DNA of 64,000 nucleotides from Candidatus Methylomicrobium oryzae (GCF_016745425.1 NZ_JAERVK010000015.1:46582-110581); one strand, 5' to 3'; shown: positions 53,379 to 61,946, counted from the stretch's first letter. Program-made: numbers and translations. The notes: generated by a model not told the origin, from the sequence alone.

Positions 53379-54886
53379 ACTGGAACCTCTTCTTTTTTGG
53401 TTTGGTCTTTCAGATATTTGCCTAGATTGGGCCGGTTTTTTGCCCAAGCGTCGAGTTGTCGGGCCGTGTCTCTGGGGCAAAAATGATCGTAGGCTTGATT
53501 GGCGAATCCGGCGAAGTGTTTGCGAAGTGCTTTGGCTTGCTCAGTGTCTTCACATACATTAACCAGGTCTTGAAATCTACGCTCGCACAGCTGCCAGAAT
53601 AGGTTACTGGCTATTACCGCTTGCGCTTTACCTTCACTATTTTGAGTTTTGAAAAAATTCAAAGTGGCGCTATAGACGACTTTGGAGAGCTGCTCGAGTT
53701 CGGCCATTTCCAGTTTTAGGTTGGCGAACCACGTTTCACCCAACATCGTTTGCGGCAGCATAATGACTGATTCTACGTAGTCATCGGTGCCTGAAACGTA
53801 TTGCTCGCCGGCATTGCTGCTGACGCGTAACCCGCCAGACCAGATTCCCAGCGCGTTGACTTCTGCTCTAGCGCGGAGCAGGCCCAAGCGCAAGTGATAG
53901 CAATCAAACCCTTGTGTGCCGGTTTGAGTCACAAACCCTAATAATGCCGTCAAAAATCGCCAGGGTCTTTTTTCAGGATCGACCCAAATGGCTTTGGGAT
54001 CTTTACCGGAAAAGTCTACCGAGACGCTGGGATCGACCATGTTGTCTTTGTAACCCAGATGGGCAATGCCTTCGGAATAATGCAGCCCGTTTTCGACCAA
54101 TAAACAAAAACGCGATAGCGGCAGCAATCGCCCCATCAAACTGTTTTGCAAAGCTTTGGCGATATCGCAGGCTTCGCCGGCCGGCATTTTTTCCCACGGC
54201 GGAACACCCAGCCCACTGCTGTAAATCGGTAGTTGTTGCAAATGCTCACGAGTTAACAGGTTTAGCCAGAGGGTTTCAATAATCGATTGCCCCACGAGAA
54301 AACTGTGCAGAAAGCCCATAAAACCAATGGCCGCTCCTGGCTTACCGGTACTGGCTTTGCCTTTATCGTTGCTTTTGCCCTTGTAGCCCGATGAGAGCAC
54401 GATACTGTTATCGGTTTTTTTGCCGCCTAAACTAAAGCCCATCAACGTTAACAGCAATAGCGCTTTGTCGGCTTCCGATAACTGTTTTTCGATATGGCTC
54501 TGAGTTAATACTGTGGTATTGCCGGTGGCAATTTCGGCTAATACTGCGCCGAAGCTCTGAATATCAGCGGCCTGAATAGCCGGCATTTGCAAAAACGGCT
54601 GGTTACCATAAAGCCAAAAACGCTCATGCCATTGATCCAAATATGCCAAACTTTTTTTTGCCATGCCATCCGCGCCCAATGCCGCCCAGTCGTCATCGTC
54701 TTCAGGTGTGCAAGCAGCTTGAGCAATGGCCAACAGCAATTTAGTCAAGGCAATTTTCTGTACGGGATTGCCGCCTAAAGCGCGGTAGCCGCTATGGCTA
54801 AATAGCGCTTTCAAGCTGACTAGCCCAACATCTACAATGGGTATCCAGGGTTCGTCGATCAGGTTAAAACGTGCCTCAATCATCAA
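53375..54886 (-). CDS. cas8e: Cas8e (Cse1/CasA), Cascade large subunit
   Basis: 503 residues, normal length. RFNLIDEPWIPIVDVGLVSLKALF is the family start. QPFLQMPA and the helical C-terminal bundle (FWQLCERRFQDLVNV) are also typical. It reads the PAM and recruits Cas3. It is first in the Cascade series, after a 326-bp leader that carries mini-CRISPR 1. Confidence 0.95.
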   Translation of the reverse strand: MMIEARFNLIDEPWIPIVDVGLVSLKALFSHSGYRALGGNPVQKIALTKLLLAIAQAACTPEDDDDWAALGADGMAKKSLAYLDQWHERFWLYGNQPFLQMPAIQAADIQSFGAVLAEIATGNTTVLTQSHIEKQLSEADKALLLLTLMGFSLGGKKTDNSIVLSSGYKGKSNDKGKASTGKPGAAIGFMGFLHSFLVGQSIIETLWLNLLTREHLQQLPIYSSGLGVPPWEKMPAGEACDIAKALQNSLMGRLLPLSRFCLLVENGLHYSEGIAHLGYKDNMVDPSVSVDFSGKDPKAIWVDPEKRPWRFLTALLGFVTQTGTQGFDCYHLRLGLLRARAEVNALGIWSGGLRVSSNAGEQYVSGTDDYVESVIMLPQTMLGETWFANLKLEMAELEQLSKVVYSATLNFFKTQNSEGKAQAVIASNLFWQLCERRFQDLVNVCEDTEQAKALRKHFAGFANQAYDHFCPRDTARQLDAWAKNRPNLGKYLKDQTKKEEVPV

Positions 54887-54920
54887 ATTATCTTTTGTAA
54901 TTCTACTGTTTAAAGGGAAC

Positions 54921-54947
54921 CTGGCCTTCCTTCGATGGAAGGGCCAG
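54921..54947 (-). other. Strong hairpin in the cas8e 5' leader
   Basis: CTGGCCTTCC and GGAAGGGCCAG pair with one bulge around a 6-nt loop, 35 nt upstream of the cas8e start and just after mini-CRISPR 1 in the transcript. There is no T-run. It could protect the trimmed mRNA after Cas6e cleavage, or attenuate. Confidence 0.5.
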
Positions 54948-54965
54948 CTTAAGTTCGTCTATACA

Positions 54966-55054
54966 GAAACACCCCCACTAATGTGGGGAAAAACTTGCAA
55001 AAATTACTAAACAACCAAGTCTATCGGAAACACCTCCACATCAAGTGGAGAAAA
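54966..55054 (-). CRISPR. Mini-CRISPR 1 inside the cas operon (cas3-cas8e gap)
   Basis: Degenerate repeats at 54966-54993 and 55027-55054 start exactly 61 bp apart around a 33-nt guide (54994-55026). Both keep the handle GTGTTTC. The upstream one (in crRNA sense) has the stem CTCCAC/GTGGAG, with a compensatory C-G to U-A change; the other has CCCCAC-ATTA-GTGGGG. The guide begins CGATAGACTTGG. The same 12 nt occur at 55211-55200, over the -35 of the putative cas8e promoter. This is the arrangement expected of a cas-regulating crRNA-like guide. Confidence 0.92.
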
Positions 55055-55178
55055 TTTTGTCTTTCCAATTTCGACGCAAGGCAAAGCTGGATTTCACGCT
55101 GCGCCCGGCTGTTGGGATTTTAGGATTCGCTTTTCCGTAAGCGATTTAATGGCTTTGCTAAGTCGGAAGGACGGAATT

Positions 55179-55211
55179 ATTATAGATAAATTTTTACATC
55201 CAAGTCTATCG
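55179..55211 (-). promoter_or_regulatory. Putative cas8e promoter containing the mini-CRISPR 1 target
   Basis: On the minus strand: -35 TAGACT (55208-55203), 18-bp spacer, -10 TATAAT (55184-55179), directly after the cas3 stop. The guide match CGATAGACTTGG covers 55211-55200, and the match extends to 15 of 16 nt (to 55196). The bases 5' of the match read AAA. Confidence 0.75.
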
Positions 55212-55212
55212 T

Positions 55213-57768
55213 TTATTTTTTTATTGAAAGATAACCTAATTGTTGATCGTATTGAATCGTGTACTCTTCTGAGGCATCACCGCCATCCAAGCTAACGACG
55301 GTATCGCTATCCAAAACCCTGGCCACTCGCAATCGGAATCGGCTTTCGCCCTCATGTTTGCCCAGGTATATGTAGTCTTGCAGCCAGTCCAGACTTTTTA
55401 AATCCATGGCTTTAGGCGCCAAATAATCGGCAACTCGCACGGTATTCCGCAGCAGTTTGGCCGCCAACTCCCGGCGTTGCCATGGCGACAGGCCTTTACC
55501 CTTCTCTGGCAGCAGCGCGGTGGTATCGTCTAGGAAACGCACAAAACATCCGCCTTGCTGGGTATCGAGGCGATAATTTTTGATCAGCAACACTTCTACG
55601 CTGTCTTGCGCGCTATAGCGGGTGCTGGCTTTTTCTTCGGGCAGGGTTTTGCCTGCTTTGGATAATCCAAAGAGAGCCTGATTTCGCATCTCTTCTTTCT
55701 TCTTTTCAAGGGCGTTTAAATGGCTCAACATCGCGCCACCTTCGCCCCTGTCCATATAAGTCGCTTCAATGATTTCCCTGATTTGTCCGGGTACGGCAAC
55801 CGTTCGCCGGTCTTGCCAGACTTCCAAGCTACGGCACAAGACATAAGGACTATAGATCTTAGCGGTTTGGCCAAACGCCTGTTCAGGGTTGTCAATAGCG
55901 CTGGCCAATTCCGGAACTAATAACCAGGTTTCGCATAGCGCTCCGGCAATTCGAACCGTTCCGCTGTGTCGCCATAAGCGGCCCATGCGCTGTAACAACA
56001 TATCGCTGGGCGCAAAGCGGCTGATTAGAAAATCGGCATCAATATCCAGCGATTGCTCCAGAACCTGTGTCCCCACCAGAATGCGCCCACACTGCTGACG
56101 TTGTGGGCCGCCGTCTTTACCATACAGTCTGGTCCAATGCTCTTCGTTTTTTTCGCGATCCATTTTGAGAAAACGTGAATGCAATAAACCGCATTCAATT
56201 TTGGGTTCGCAGTCGCGGGCAGATAATGCTTGATAGATTCGCTGGGCTTCGGCCACGGTATTTTCTACCCATAACACCTGTTGACTTAATTCCGCGCGGC
56301 GCAAGGCTTCTTCAATCGCTTCGTCTTCATCATAGCAATGCTGAATGGCAATCGTGCAATCGGCAATCTTGAGTACCGGTTGTTCGATCAAACAACCATT
56401 TTTCGGTAACGCCGAAATCAACGGGTAAGCCTCATTGGATGAGGCCGTGCCTAATAAAGCACTACGGCGCTGTTGGGTCAGGGTTGCGCTGAGAATAATC
56501 ACCGTACAATGCAATTCGCGCAATACCTTAACAAGTTCATCGAGCAAGGTGCCGGTGTAACTATCATAGGAATGGACTTCGTCCAGTATCACCACTTTAC
56601 CGGCCAGACCAAAGGTGCGCACAAAGCCATGCTTAACATTCATGACCGCCATAAGCGCTTGGTCGATGGTACCGACGGCAAACGGCGCGAGAATGCCGCG
56701 CTTCGAGGCCTGAAACCAGGAACCACCCGGATTACCTTCTTTGCCCAATTCGGTTTTGAGCCAAGCATTGCCATGTAATAACAAGGGTTGTTGATGCGGA
56801 CCTTCACCGACTAGGATGCGCTGCAAAAATTGACCCACACGTTCGTGAATTTTGTCGGAGGTCAGTTGCGTCGGTAGCGCAAAATACAAACCGGATGCTT
56901 GATGGGTTACAAGCAATTGGTAGGCGGCATACAGCGCCGCTTCGGTTTTGCCCAGCCCCATCGGCGCTTCCAATACATATACACCCGGTTGCTTGACTTG
57001 CTCAATAAAGTACTGTTGGGTATCACGAGGTTGCCAAGAAAAAATATCGGTAAAACGTAAGTCGGGTTTTAATATTGGTCGTACAAAACCAGCTTCATCA
57101 ATGGCTTGTTCTATCTTTGGTTGCCAGTTTTCCGCTGGATCATTAAACAATGACCCAGAACCAATCCAGTCGGAAACACTGGTAAATCCTGCCAGAATTC
57201 TGGCTTGGAGTTCATTCTGTACGGTTGGGAAATCGGTCTGTAGCGCGCTTTTTAAATCGGTGAGTAATTCTTCACGCCGTTGTTGCCATACGCTACCACC
57301 AAACACTTCATCGGTTGCCAAGTTGGCAACATTTGGTGAATAACCATGATGCTGGCCGAGAATTTCAGGGATGAATTTGCCAACTTTTAAGTATTTTGCC
57401 GTAGCCTGGCTGACGCCAGCATGACCACCCCATTGGTGTTCTATTTCTGGGTTAAAGCTTATTAATTCAGGGGGTAAGTTATCTTTATAGGCATCAGTAC
57501 CCTTATAAATTTTGGCCTGAAATGTTGGGCTGACTTTGCCGATATCGTGCGCTGCCGCAATCAGCTCTACCCCATTGGGAAATAATTCTGCAACCAGCCA
57601 ATCCGGTAGCCGTGCGAGTAGTCCACGGGCTACTTCGCCAACAATATGGCAGTGGTTTAGTACCTGGCGCCCTGCTTTTTTCTCGCCGGTATTCGCTACA
57701 TAGGTTTTGGCAAGGCATCGGGTTAAAGGAAGCGGTGGGCTAGCTTTAGTGGTTTCTTTACGGAACAT
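55213..57768 (-). CDS. cas3: Cas3, CRISPR helicase-nuclease
   Basis: 851 residues. HD nuclease domain at the N-terminus (HCHIVGEVA, AAAHDIGKVSPTFQ). The SF2 helicase follows: Walker A EAPMGLGKTEAALYAA, Walker B VILDEVHSYD, motif III LSATLT, motif VI QRMGRLWRH. It is recruited by Cascade to unwind and shred target DNA. It is the first gene of the locus and is followed by the cas8e promoter, so interference nuclease and Cascade may be expressed separately. Confidence 0.96.
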   Translation of the reverse strand: MFRKETTKASPPLPLTRCLAKTYVANTGEKKAGRQVLNHCHIVGEVARGLLARLPDWLVAELFPNGVELIAAAHDIGKVSPTFQAKIYKGTDAYKDNLPPELISFNPEIEHQWGGHAGVSQATAKYLKVGKFIPEILGQHHGYSPNVANLATDEVFGGSVWQQRREELLTDLKSALQTDFPTVQNELQARILAGFTSVSDWIGSGSLFNDPAENWQPKIEQAIDEAGFVRPILKPDLRFTDIFSWQPRDTQQYFIEQVKQPGVYVLEAPMGLGKTEAALYAAYQLLVTHQASGLYFALPTQLTSDKIHERVGQFLQRILVGEGPHQQPLLLHGNAWLKTELGKEGNPGGSWFQASKRGILAPFAVGTIDQALMAVMNVKHGFVRTFGLAGKVVILDEVHSYDSYTGTLLDELVKVLRELHCTVIILSATLTQQRRSALLGTASSNEAYPLISALPKNGCLIEQPVLKIADCTIAIQHCYDEDEAIEEALRRAELSQQVLWVENTVAEAQRIYQALSARDCEPKIECGLLHSRFLKMDREKNEEHWTRLYGKDGGPQRQQCGRILVGTQVLEQSLDIDADFLISRFAPSDMLLQRMGRLWRHSGTVRIAGALCETWLLVPELASAIDNPEQAFGQTAKIYSPYVLCRSLEVWQDRRTVAVPGQIREIIEATYMDRGEGGAMLSHLNALEKKKEEMRNQALFGLSKAGKTLPEEKASTRYSAQDSVEVLLIKNYRLDTQQGGCFVRFLDDTTALLPEKGKGLSPWQRRELAAKLLRNTVRVADYLAPKAMDLKSLDWLQDYIYLGKHEGESRFRLRVARVLDSDTVVSLDGGDASEEYTIQYDQQLGYLSIKK

Positions 57769-58024
57769 TAATCATTCCTCAATAAGTTAGAAATTATCTG
57801 GCCACCGCGTCAACTGCATTCCCAGCCAGCATCCAATAGCCTACAATGGCCGTTATCTTCGTCAGCGTCAAGCCAGGCCTCTAGCGCTACAAACCCTATG
57901 ATCGGCACTACTGCGACGAACCTCCATGAAAGGCGTCGGGTATTGCATTCGCTGTTTGCCCTTCTGTGACATAACACGTCTGCGCAGACATGAAGGTAGC
58001 CTGGAGCATCTTGTTGGGCCTGCC
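57769..58024. other. Border gap upstream of cas3; possible worn attC
   Basis: No repeat-like unit and no gene. On the minus strand a GCCCAACAAGATGCTCCAGGC stretch near 58000-58022 and a later GTTATGTC resemble a degenerate attC. The cas3 promoter should lie in 57769-57900. Confidence 0.35.
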
Positions 58025-58339
58025 TTACTCATGCGTACACCTCAATTTTCTTGCAACCCACCGCCCGCCTGCATCAAGGCAGGCATCCGAAGCGGGGAAC
58101 TCCCGAATATGCGGAACGACCCAGAGCACAAGAGCGAGAATCAACCAACTCAGCCTAAATGTACTGCGCCGTGGCCACTTTCCTAACACAAAAAATGCCC
58201 CCATACCGGCGCTTAAGAATGCCAATGACCACGACAAGAAATTCCACGCGCTAAATAGCCATCCTTCCGAGTTTGAGGTAGGAGGCCCGCCGGATAGCCA
58301 GGCTCGATAGGCCGCGCCATTCAAATAGAGTATAAACAT
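58025..58339 (-). CDS. Small membrane protein, cassette gene
   Basis: 104 residues from the ATG at 58339; a TTG five codons earlier is an alternative. Three membrane helices are predicted (about 1-10, 27-50, 60-80), ending in a Cys-containing tail (ASDACLDAGGRWVARKLRC). No family recognised. It has the size and strand of the other cassette genes here. Confidence 0.5.
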   Translation of the reverse strand: MFILYLNGAAYRAWLSGGPPTSNSEGWLFSAWNFLSWSLAFLSAGMGAFFVLGKWPRRSTFRLSWLILALVLWVVPHIREFPASDACLDAGGRWVARKLRCTHE

Positions 58340-58417
58340 CCCAATCCCGGCCAACAGCAGAAGCTACCGACAGACTAGGTTCAAGGCGCGCATTGAAAGG
58401 CCCACCGGCCAGCGCAG

Positions 58418-58840
58418 TTATGTCAACGGTTGTTTGAGTGCATTGATTTTTGCACAGGCATTTTCAAATAAATTGAAAACATTCACTTCCTCATCGTTTT
58501 CGATGCGTTTTGATAGGGAAGTGAGGGGGAACGTCATAATTGACGTCCCTTCTACGATCAGCGCTGGGTCACGGCCATATTCATCCTCAACGATAACCCA
58601 CTTCAAACCGAGTTTCTGCGCCAGAGCGTCACCGAACGTAATTCCGAGGCATTGGAGCTTTACCGTTTCGTTAGGTTCTATCCATTGGTTCTTGAGTATG
58701 GTGTCTAGCAAAACCAGCTTCCCTTCTAAGCTCTGATATTTATCTTCTGATTCTGGTGGATAATGTTCGCGCACCCATTTCCTTTGGGCCTCAAGCCTCG
58801 CGTAATCTTCTGGCGATAGCGCTTCTACTTTCTGTTTCAT
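58418..58840 (-). CDS. DUF3806-like protein, cassette gene
   Basis: 140 residues from the ATG at 58840. Pattern: LEGKLVLLDTILKNQWIEPNETVKLQCLGITFGDALAQKLGLKWVIVEDEYGRDPAL, which fits DUF3806. It is cytoplasmic, with no signal. The SD-like AGGGAG is very close to the ATG. Role unknown; members are frequent in integrons and polymorphic-toxin neighbourhoods. Confidence 0.7.
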   Translation of the reverse strand: MKQKVEALSPEDYARLEAQRKWVREHYPPESEDKYQSLEGKLVLLDTILKNQWIEPNETVKLQCLGITFGDALAQKLGLKWVIVEDEYGRDPALIVEGTSIMTFPLTSLSKRIENDEEVNVFNLFENACAKINALKQPLT

Positions 58841-58923
58841 CTCCCTGCGGTCCTTAATTGGCGTAAAAATGAAGATCAGCCGCAGCCGTCGGCCATCGGC
58901 TGGAGCGAATGGCAAGCCCGCGC

Positions 58924-59346
58924 TCAAATGCAGTAGACATGCGGCCCCTCTGCTCCGCTCGCCCACCATGCTTCCATTTCAGGGAAGCAAGAAATAACTT
59001 GTTCTACAACTTCCTCCGGTGCGTACTTCAACCGCCCGGTTTTTATGACTTCCCGCAGTGGCTTCCTGAGGTTGAACCAACAGCTCAAAGAGCCCCCTCG
59101 CTTGCGTTGAAGGCGACCCTGTTTCGTCCTCGAACCGACTAATGTCGCTTCGGCCTGACTGAAATTGAGTACAAAGTAGGGGCGGTGATACTTATCCCAT
59201 TGAATCTCAAAGACGTATGTTGCTTCTCCGGTATCCTTGCGGAATTCTGTGAAGAGTGAATTTGTTGACTTAATGCGCGCGAACCCGCGGGACTCTGCAA
59301 ATGGGTAGAACCTCTGTTTGACGGCTTCACGAAGCGGATTGGGCAT
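58924..59346 (-). CDS. DUF4304-like protein, cassette gene
   Basis: 140 residues; the start at 59346 lies just after the R' end of the attC at 59350. Pattern: LREAVKQRFYPFAESRGFARI, TYVFEIQWDKYHRPYFVLNFS, then AWWASGAEGPHVYCI. Function unknown. A start so close to the attC border is typical of integron cassettes. Confidence 0.72.
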   Translation of the reverse strand: MPNPLREAVKQRFYPFAESRGFARIKSTNSLFTEFRKDTGEATYVFEIQWDKYHRPYFVLNFSQAEATLVGSRTKQGRLQRKRGGSLSCWFNLRKPLREVIKTGRLKYAPEEVVEQVISCFPEMEAWWASGAEGPHVYCI

Positions 59347-59349
59347 AGC

Positions 59350-59447
59350 ATGCTCTAAGGCAAATAAAGGATGCGCCGCTTGCAGATGAGCCAAGGCAGA
59401 GCCGAATTGATTTCACCACGTCGGCTCCACTGTTTTGTTAGAGGTCA
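59350..59447 (-). other. attC recombination site, candidate 1
   Basis: On the minus strand the outer arms CCTCTAAC and TTAGAGC pair (the expected G of GTTAGAG is changed to C). The inner arm is GTGGAGCCGACG with a partly matching partner GCGGCGCATCC, about 98 bp in all. The DMP19-like gene reads into it (ending TVEPTW), as many cassette genes do. Confidence 0.6.
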
Positions 59448-59691
59448 TGGCCGCCTCCTCAAATGCCTTAGCAGACCTAAGGGCTCCAACAGCTTCATAG
59501 GCTTTTACAAAGTCCTTTATGTCAGGCTCGATATTAAAGGGGACGCCAAAGAAATATTCGAATCCGCCATTGTCAATTATGCCTTGGGCAGTCGTGAGCA
59601 TTACGGCTACCTTATGGGAAAAGGGCGATTGGATCGGATCAAAGCCGTTTTTGACTATACGATCTACAGTCGCGTCAATCAGGTCGTCCAT
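59413..59691 (-). CDS. DMP19/DUF4375-like small protein, cassette gene
   Basis: 92 residues. IIDNGGFEYFFGVPFNIEPDIKDFVKAYEAVGA fits the DMP19-like family (the NGGFEYFF signature). It is shorter than usual at the N-terminus. The last codons overlap the attC. It is cytoplasmic; function unknown. Confidence 0.7.
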   Translation of the reverse strand: MDDLIDATVDRIVKNGFDPIQSPFSHKVAVMLTTAQGIIDNGGFEYFFGVPFNIEPDIKDFVKAYEAVGALRSAKAFEEAAMTSNKTVEPTW

Positions 59692-59944
59692 ATGTGTAAT
59701 TTAGTAATTAAATGGTTTCCGTTTATCTTCCTGCTTTTTGGGCAGCTTTACAACAAATCTGTGACGTTAGGCAGGTTCACTTAACGGCCTATCATCCTAA
59801 AACGGGGTGATAAACTGATCCGGATCTCATGGCATGCAGTTGGGCCCATCCGAACAATGCAAGTTTGACGGGGACTATTGTGAGTCCGCTTATTGACAGC
59901 GAGCAGGCATTCAAGGAATAGCGCTTGAAAGACCGATAAGGGTC

Positions 59945-60114
59945 CAGGCTGTGTAAAAATGTGGAAAATGAAGGCAGAAATTGAAAATTTCTCGATTTGG
60001 TTCATCCTTCAGCCCATTTAAACCACCTTGATCTCCACTAAGATTTGGCACTAATTGGCAAACTGATTACAAAATTCCACCTCTATCCGGAATTTCACGT
60101 TTTTACACAGCCTG
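59945..60114 (+). mobile_element. MITE-like element of another type
   Basis: 170 bp with near-perfect 19-bp terminal inverted repeats: CAGGCTGTGTAAAAATGTG at left, and CAGGCTGTGTAAAAACGTG read inward from the right. No coding capacity. GGCTGTGTAAAAA ends resemble IS5/IS1182-type elements. It sits where the attC of the next cassette would be expected. Confidence 0.7.
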
Positions 60115-60185
60115 AGTCGAGCCCTGCCTGTCTGCCTTATTCAGTCAAGGCTAATTTCTGAATCCTGCTGATCAAATCCAGAGTT

Positions 60186-60578
60186 TTACACAGGAGTCTT
60201 CGCCTTGATGAAGGCTTCAATCTCTCCAGGCCGGCGTGGACCTCGTTCCAGCCACTCGACCCGCCATTCAGCAATTCGCTCTCCCTTTTCATGGATAAAT
60301 TTTCCGGATTCCGGCTCATTGATCCATTCCCACTGACGAATTAAAACAAGAGGTTCTTCAGCACCGGGGGCTTCTATGGAGCACGCTAGGGCCTCTTCAT
60401 ACGTTTCAAACGCATAGTAATAATCACCCTCATCAAAATCCTCTGTGGAGTCAGAAGTAGGATGGCACCATACTCTGTATTCGAGGACTTCGTCGAAAAA
60501 GTAGCCTGCTCCAGATTTAGCGAGTGCCGGGTATTCACCTACCCTAGTTGGGACGACGGCTTTGGGATATTTGCTCAT
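60186..60578 (-). CDS. Conserved cytoplasmic protein, cassette gene
   Basis: 130 residues from the ATG at 60578 with AGGT upstream. Acidic and aromatic: SGAGYFFDEVLEYRVWCHP, DYYYAFETYEEALACS, then VLIRQWEWINEPESGKF and EWRVEWLERGPR. I have seen this type as an uncharacterised conserved protein but cannot give it a function. Its 3' side shows no attC; a MITE is there instead. Confidence 0.65.
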   Translation of the reverse strand: MSKYPKAVVPTRVGEYPALAKSGAGYFFDEVLEYRVWCHPTSDSTEDFDEGDYYYAFETYEEALACSIEAPGAEEPLVLIRQWEWINEPESGKFIHEKGERIAEWRVEWLERGPRRPGEIEAFIKAKTPV

Positions 60579-60793
60579 GAATGACCTTTGATGGCTAAGA
60601 TGTCCGCTTTCTCGTTTCTTTAACTCTTTGCAAAGGTTGAAAGGGTTTGAAGTCCAAGGGGACGAAAACATATGTTAGCGTTTAATATAATTCGCTTACG
60701 AGTTTATCTCAAGCAGACCGACGGACAACACTAGGCCATTTTCTGCCGGTTTTATGCATTTTCCAGCGGCTGCTAAAGATCACCAATTGCTCG

Positions 60794-60853
60794 CTCAACG
60801 CCTGAATTAAGCCGAGCTGCGAAGCGGCTTCGGCTTGAAATGAATTGTTAGGC
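60794..60853 (-). other. attC recombination site 2 (clear)
   Basis: 60 bp. On the minus strand GCCTAACAATTCATTTCAAGCC lies at one end and GGCTTAATTCAGGCGTTGAGC at the other, with a GCTTCGCAGC apex. The layout and sequence are very like the 60-bp attC sites of class 1 integron cassettes. The stop codon of the gene at 60848 is inside it. Confidence 0.88.
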
Positions 60854-61237
60854 ACCATCCGCGAACTCCCCCTGTTCCGAGTCATCTACGGGGCGAGGTA
60901 AGCGCCCCTCCAGCCAATCCGCAACGGTACCGGGTTGGAACGAAGGGTCTTTAGACTCAATGACCCAGGATAAGTAATCCTCCGGTCCTCCATTGAGATA
61001 GGGCGCGGGAGATACCGGCATAAAAACCGTCGGCAGGCGCTCCTTGACGGAGAGATAGTTGAGAACGCAGCCGAACTCTTGAACGACGTGCCACGCCAAC
61101 GGATGCGTAATGTCTATGCCGAACTTGACCCACCAATTGCCATCGTCGAAGCGGCCCGTACCAATGGCAGCAGGCGACATGGCCGGAACCCGCTTGAGGT
61201 AGGCCAGCAGCTTGTCGAAATCTCGGGTGTCTCCCAT
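60848..61237 (-). CDS. Uncharacterised cassette protein, 129 aa
   Basis: Start at 61237, 4 bp from the attC at 61241; a start 7 codons earlier would lie within that attC. Helix TRDFDKLLAYLKRV, then FDDGNWWVKFGIDITHPLAWHVVQEFGCVLNYLS and YLSWVIESKDPSFQ. Cytoplasmic. The family is unknown to me. It is flanked on both sides by recognisable attC sites, so it is a complete gene cassette. Confidence 0.75.
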   Translation of the reverse strand: MGDTRDFDKLLAYLKRVPAMSPAAIGTGRFDDGNWWVKFGIDITHPLAWHVVQEFGCVLNYLSVKERLPTVFMPVSPAPYLNGGPEDYLSWVIESKDPSFQPGTVADWLEGRLPRPVDDSEQGEFADGA

Positions 61238-61240
61238 GGC

Positions 61241-61309
61241 ACCTAACGCCAAGCTCAACCGAGGAAGGCCGTATCGCGGCCTGACGTAGGCTGGAGCGAC
61301 TCGTTATGT
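61241..61309 (-). other. attC recombination site 3 (clear)
   Basis: On the minus strand CATAACGAGTCGCTCCAGCC is followed by a GGCCGCGATACGGCC apex, then GGTTGAGCTTGGCGTTAGGT. The outer core CGTTAGG and inner arms are typical. It marks the right edge of the cassette array seen here. Confidence 0.85.
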
Positions 61310-61946
61310 TTGTTTTTCACGCGATGCCTATTGATTGTAATATTTGATGATACATACCGTGCCCTTTCAATCGGAACATTAAATGAAAACTGCAATTCGC
61401 TAATGCCAAACTCGTAGAATCTTCTCGGACTTATTTCGGCCAAGAGCTGTCAATTAATAGGTGTTTCGAATGGCTGATTTTATGTCAAGAAGCGGACCGG
61501 TCGCAGGCAACCGTCCTGGTTTCTTAGCGATTTCGATATTAATAAGGCCCAGGTAGGGTCCCCCGGATGGAGAAAACTTTGAAGAATAAGGGATGATGGT
61601 TCGCGAGGGAGATATAACGGAAAGTCATCGCTTCTTCAAATGATAGCTAAATGAGTAGCTTGTCTTGCGTACCAGGTCGCGGAGATAGCACTCTTATTTT
61701 TTCGCCCTGGTTGGGCTACGCGCTATGTTTCATGGATAGACAGCTCGGATCAATAGACCACGATCAAAACAGCGGTCGAGCACTGCCGGCCAAAAACCGA
61801 CGTTCCGTTTTACAAATGCTTCCCCCGAGTCGGAGCAAGAGGCTTAAAGGTAAGGAAAATACGTTATCCCTTTCCCTCCGAGCTCATGCCTGCTCGAAGG
61901 GAAAGGCCGAAGGTCATCAAAGGATAGCGCTATCTCGTTCCCAGAA
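61310..61946. other. 637-bp stretch without a supported gene
   Basis: This is the outer border of the cassette array. A plus-strand frame (61651-62022) runs into the cytochrome gene and looks random. I see neither an attI site nor an integrase gene. Confidence 0.4.
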
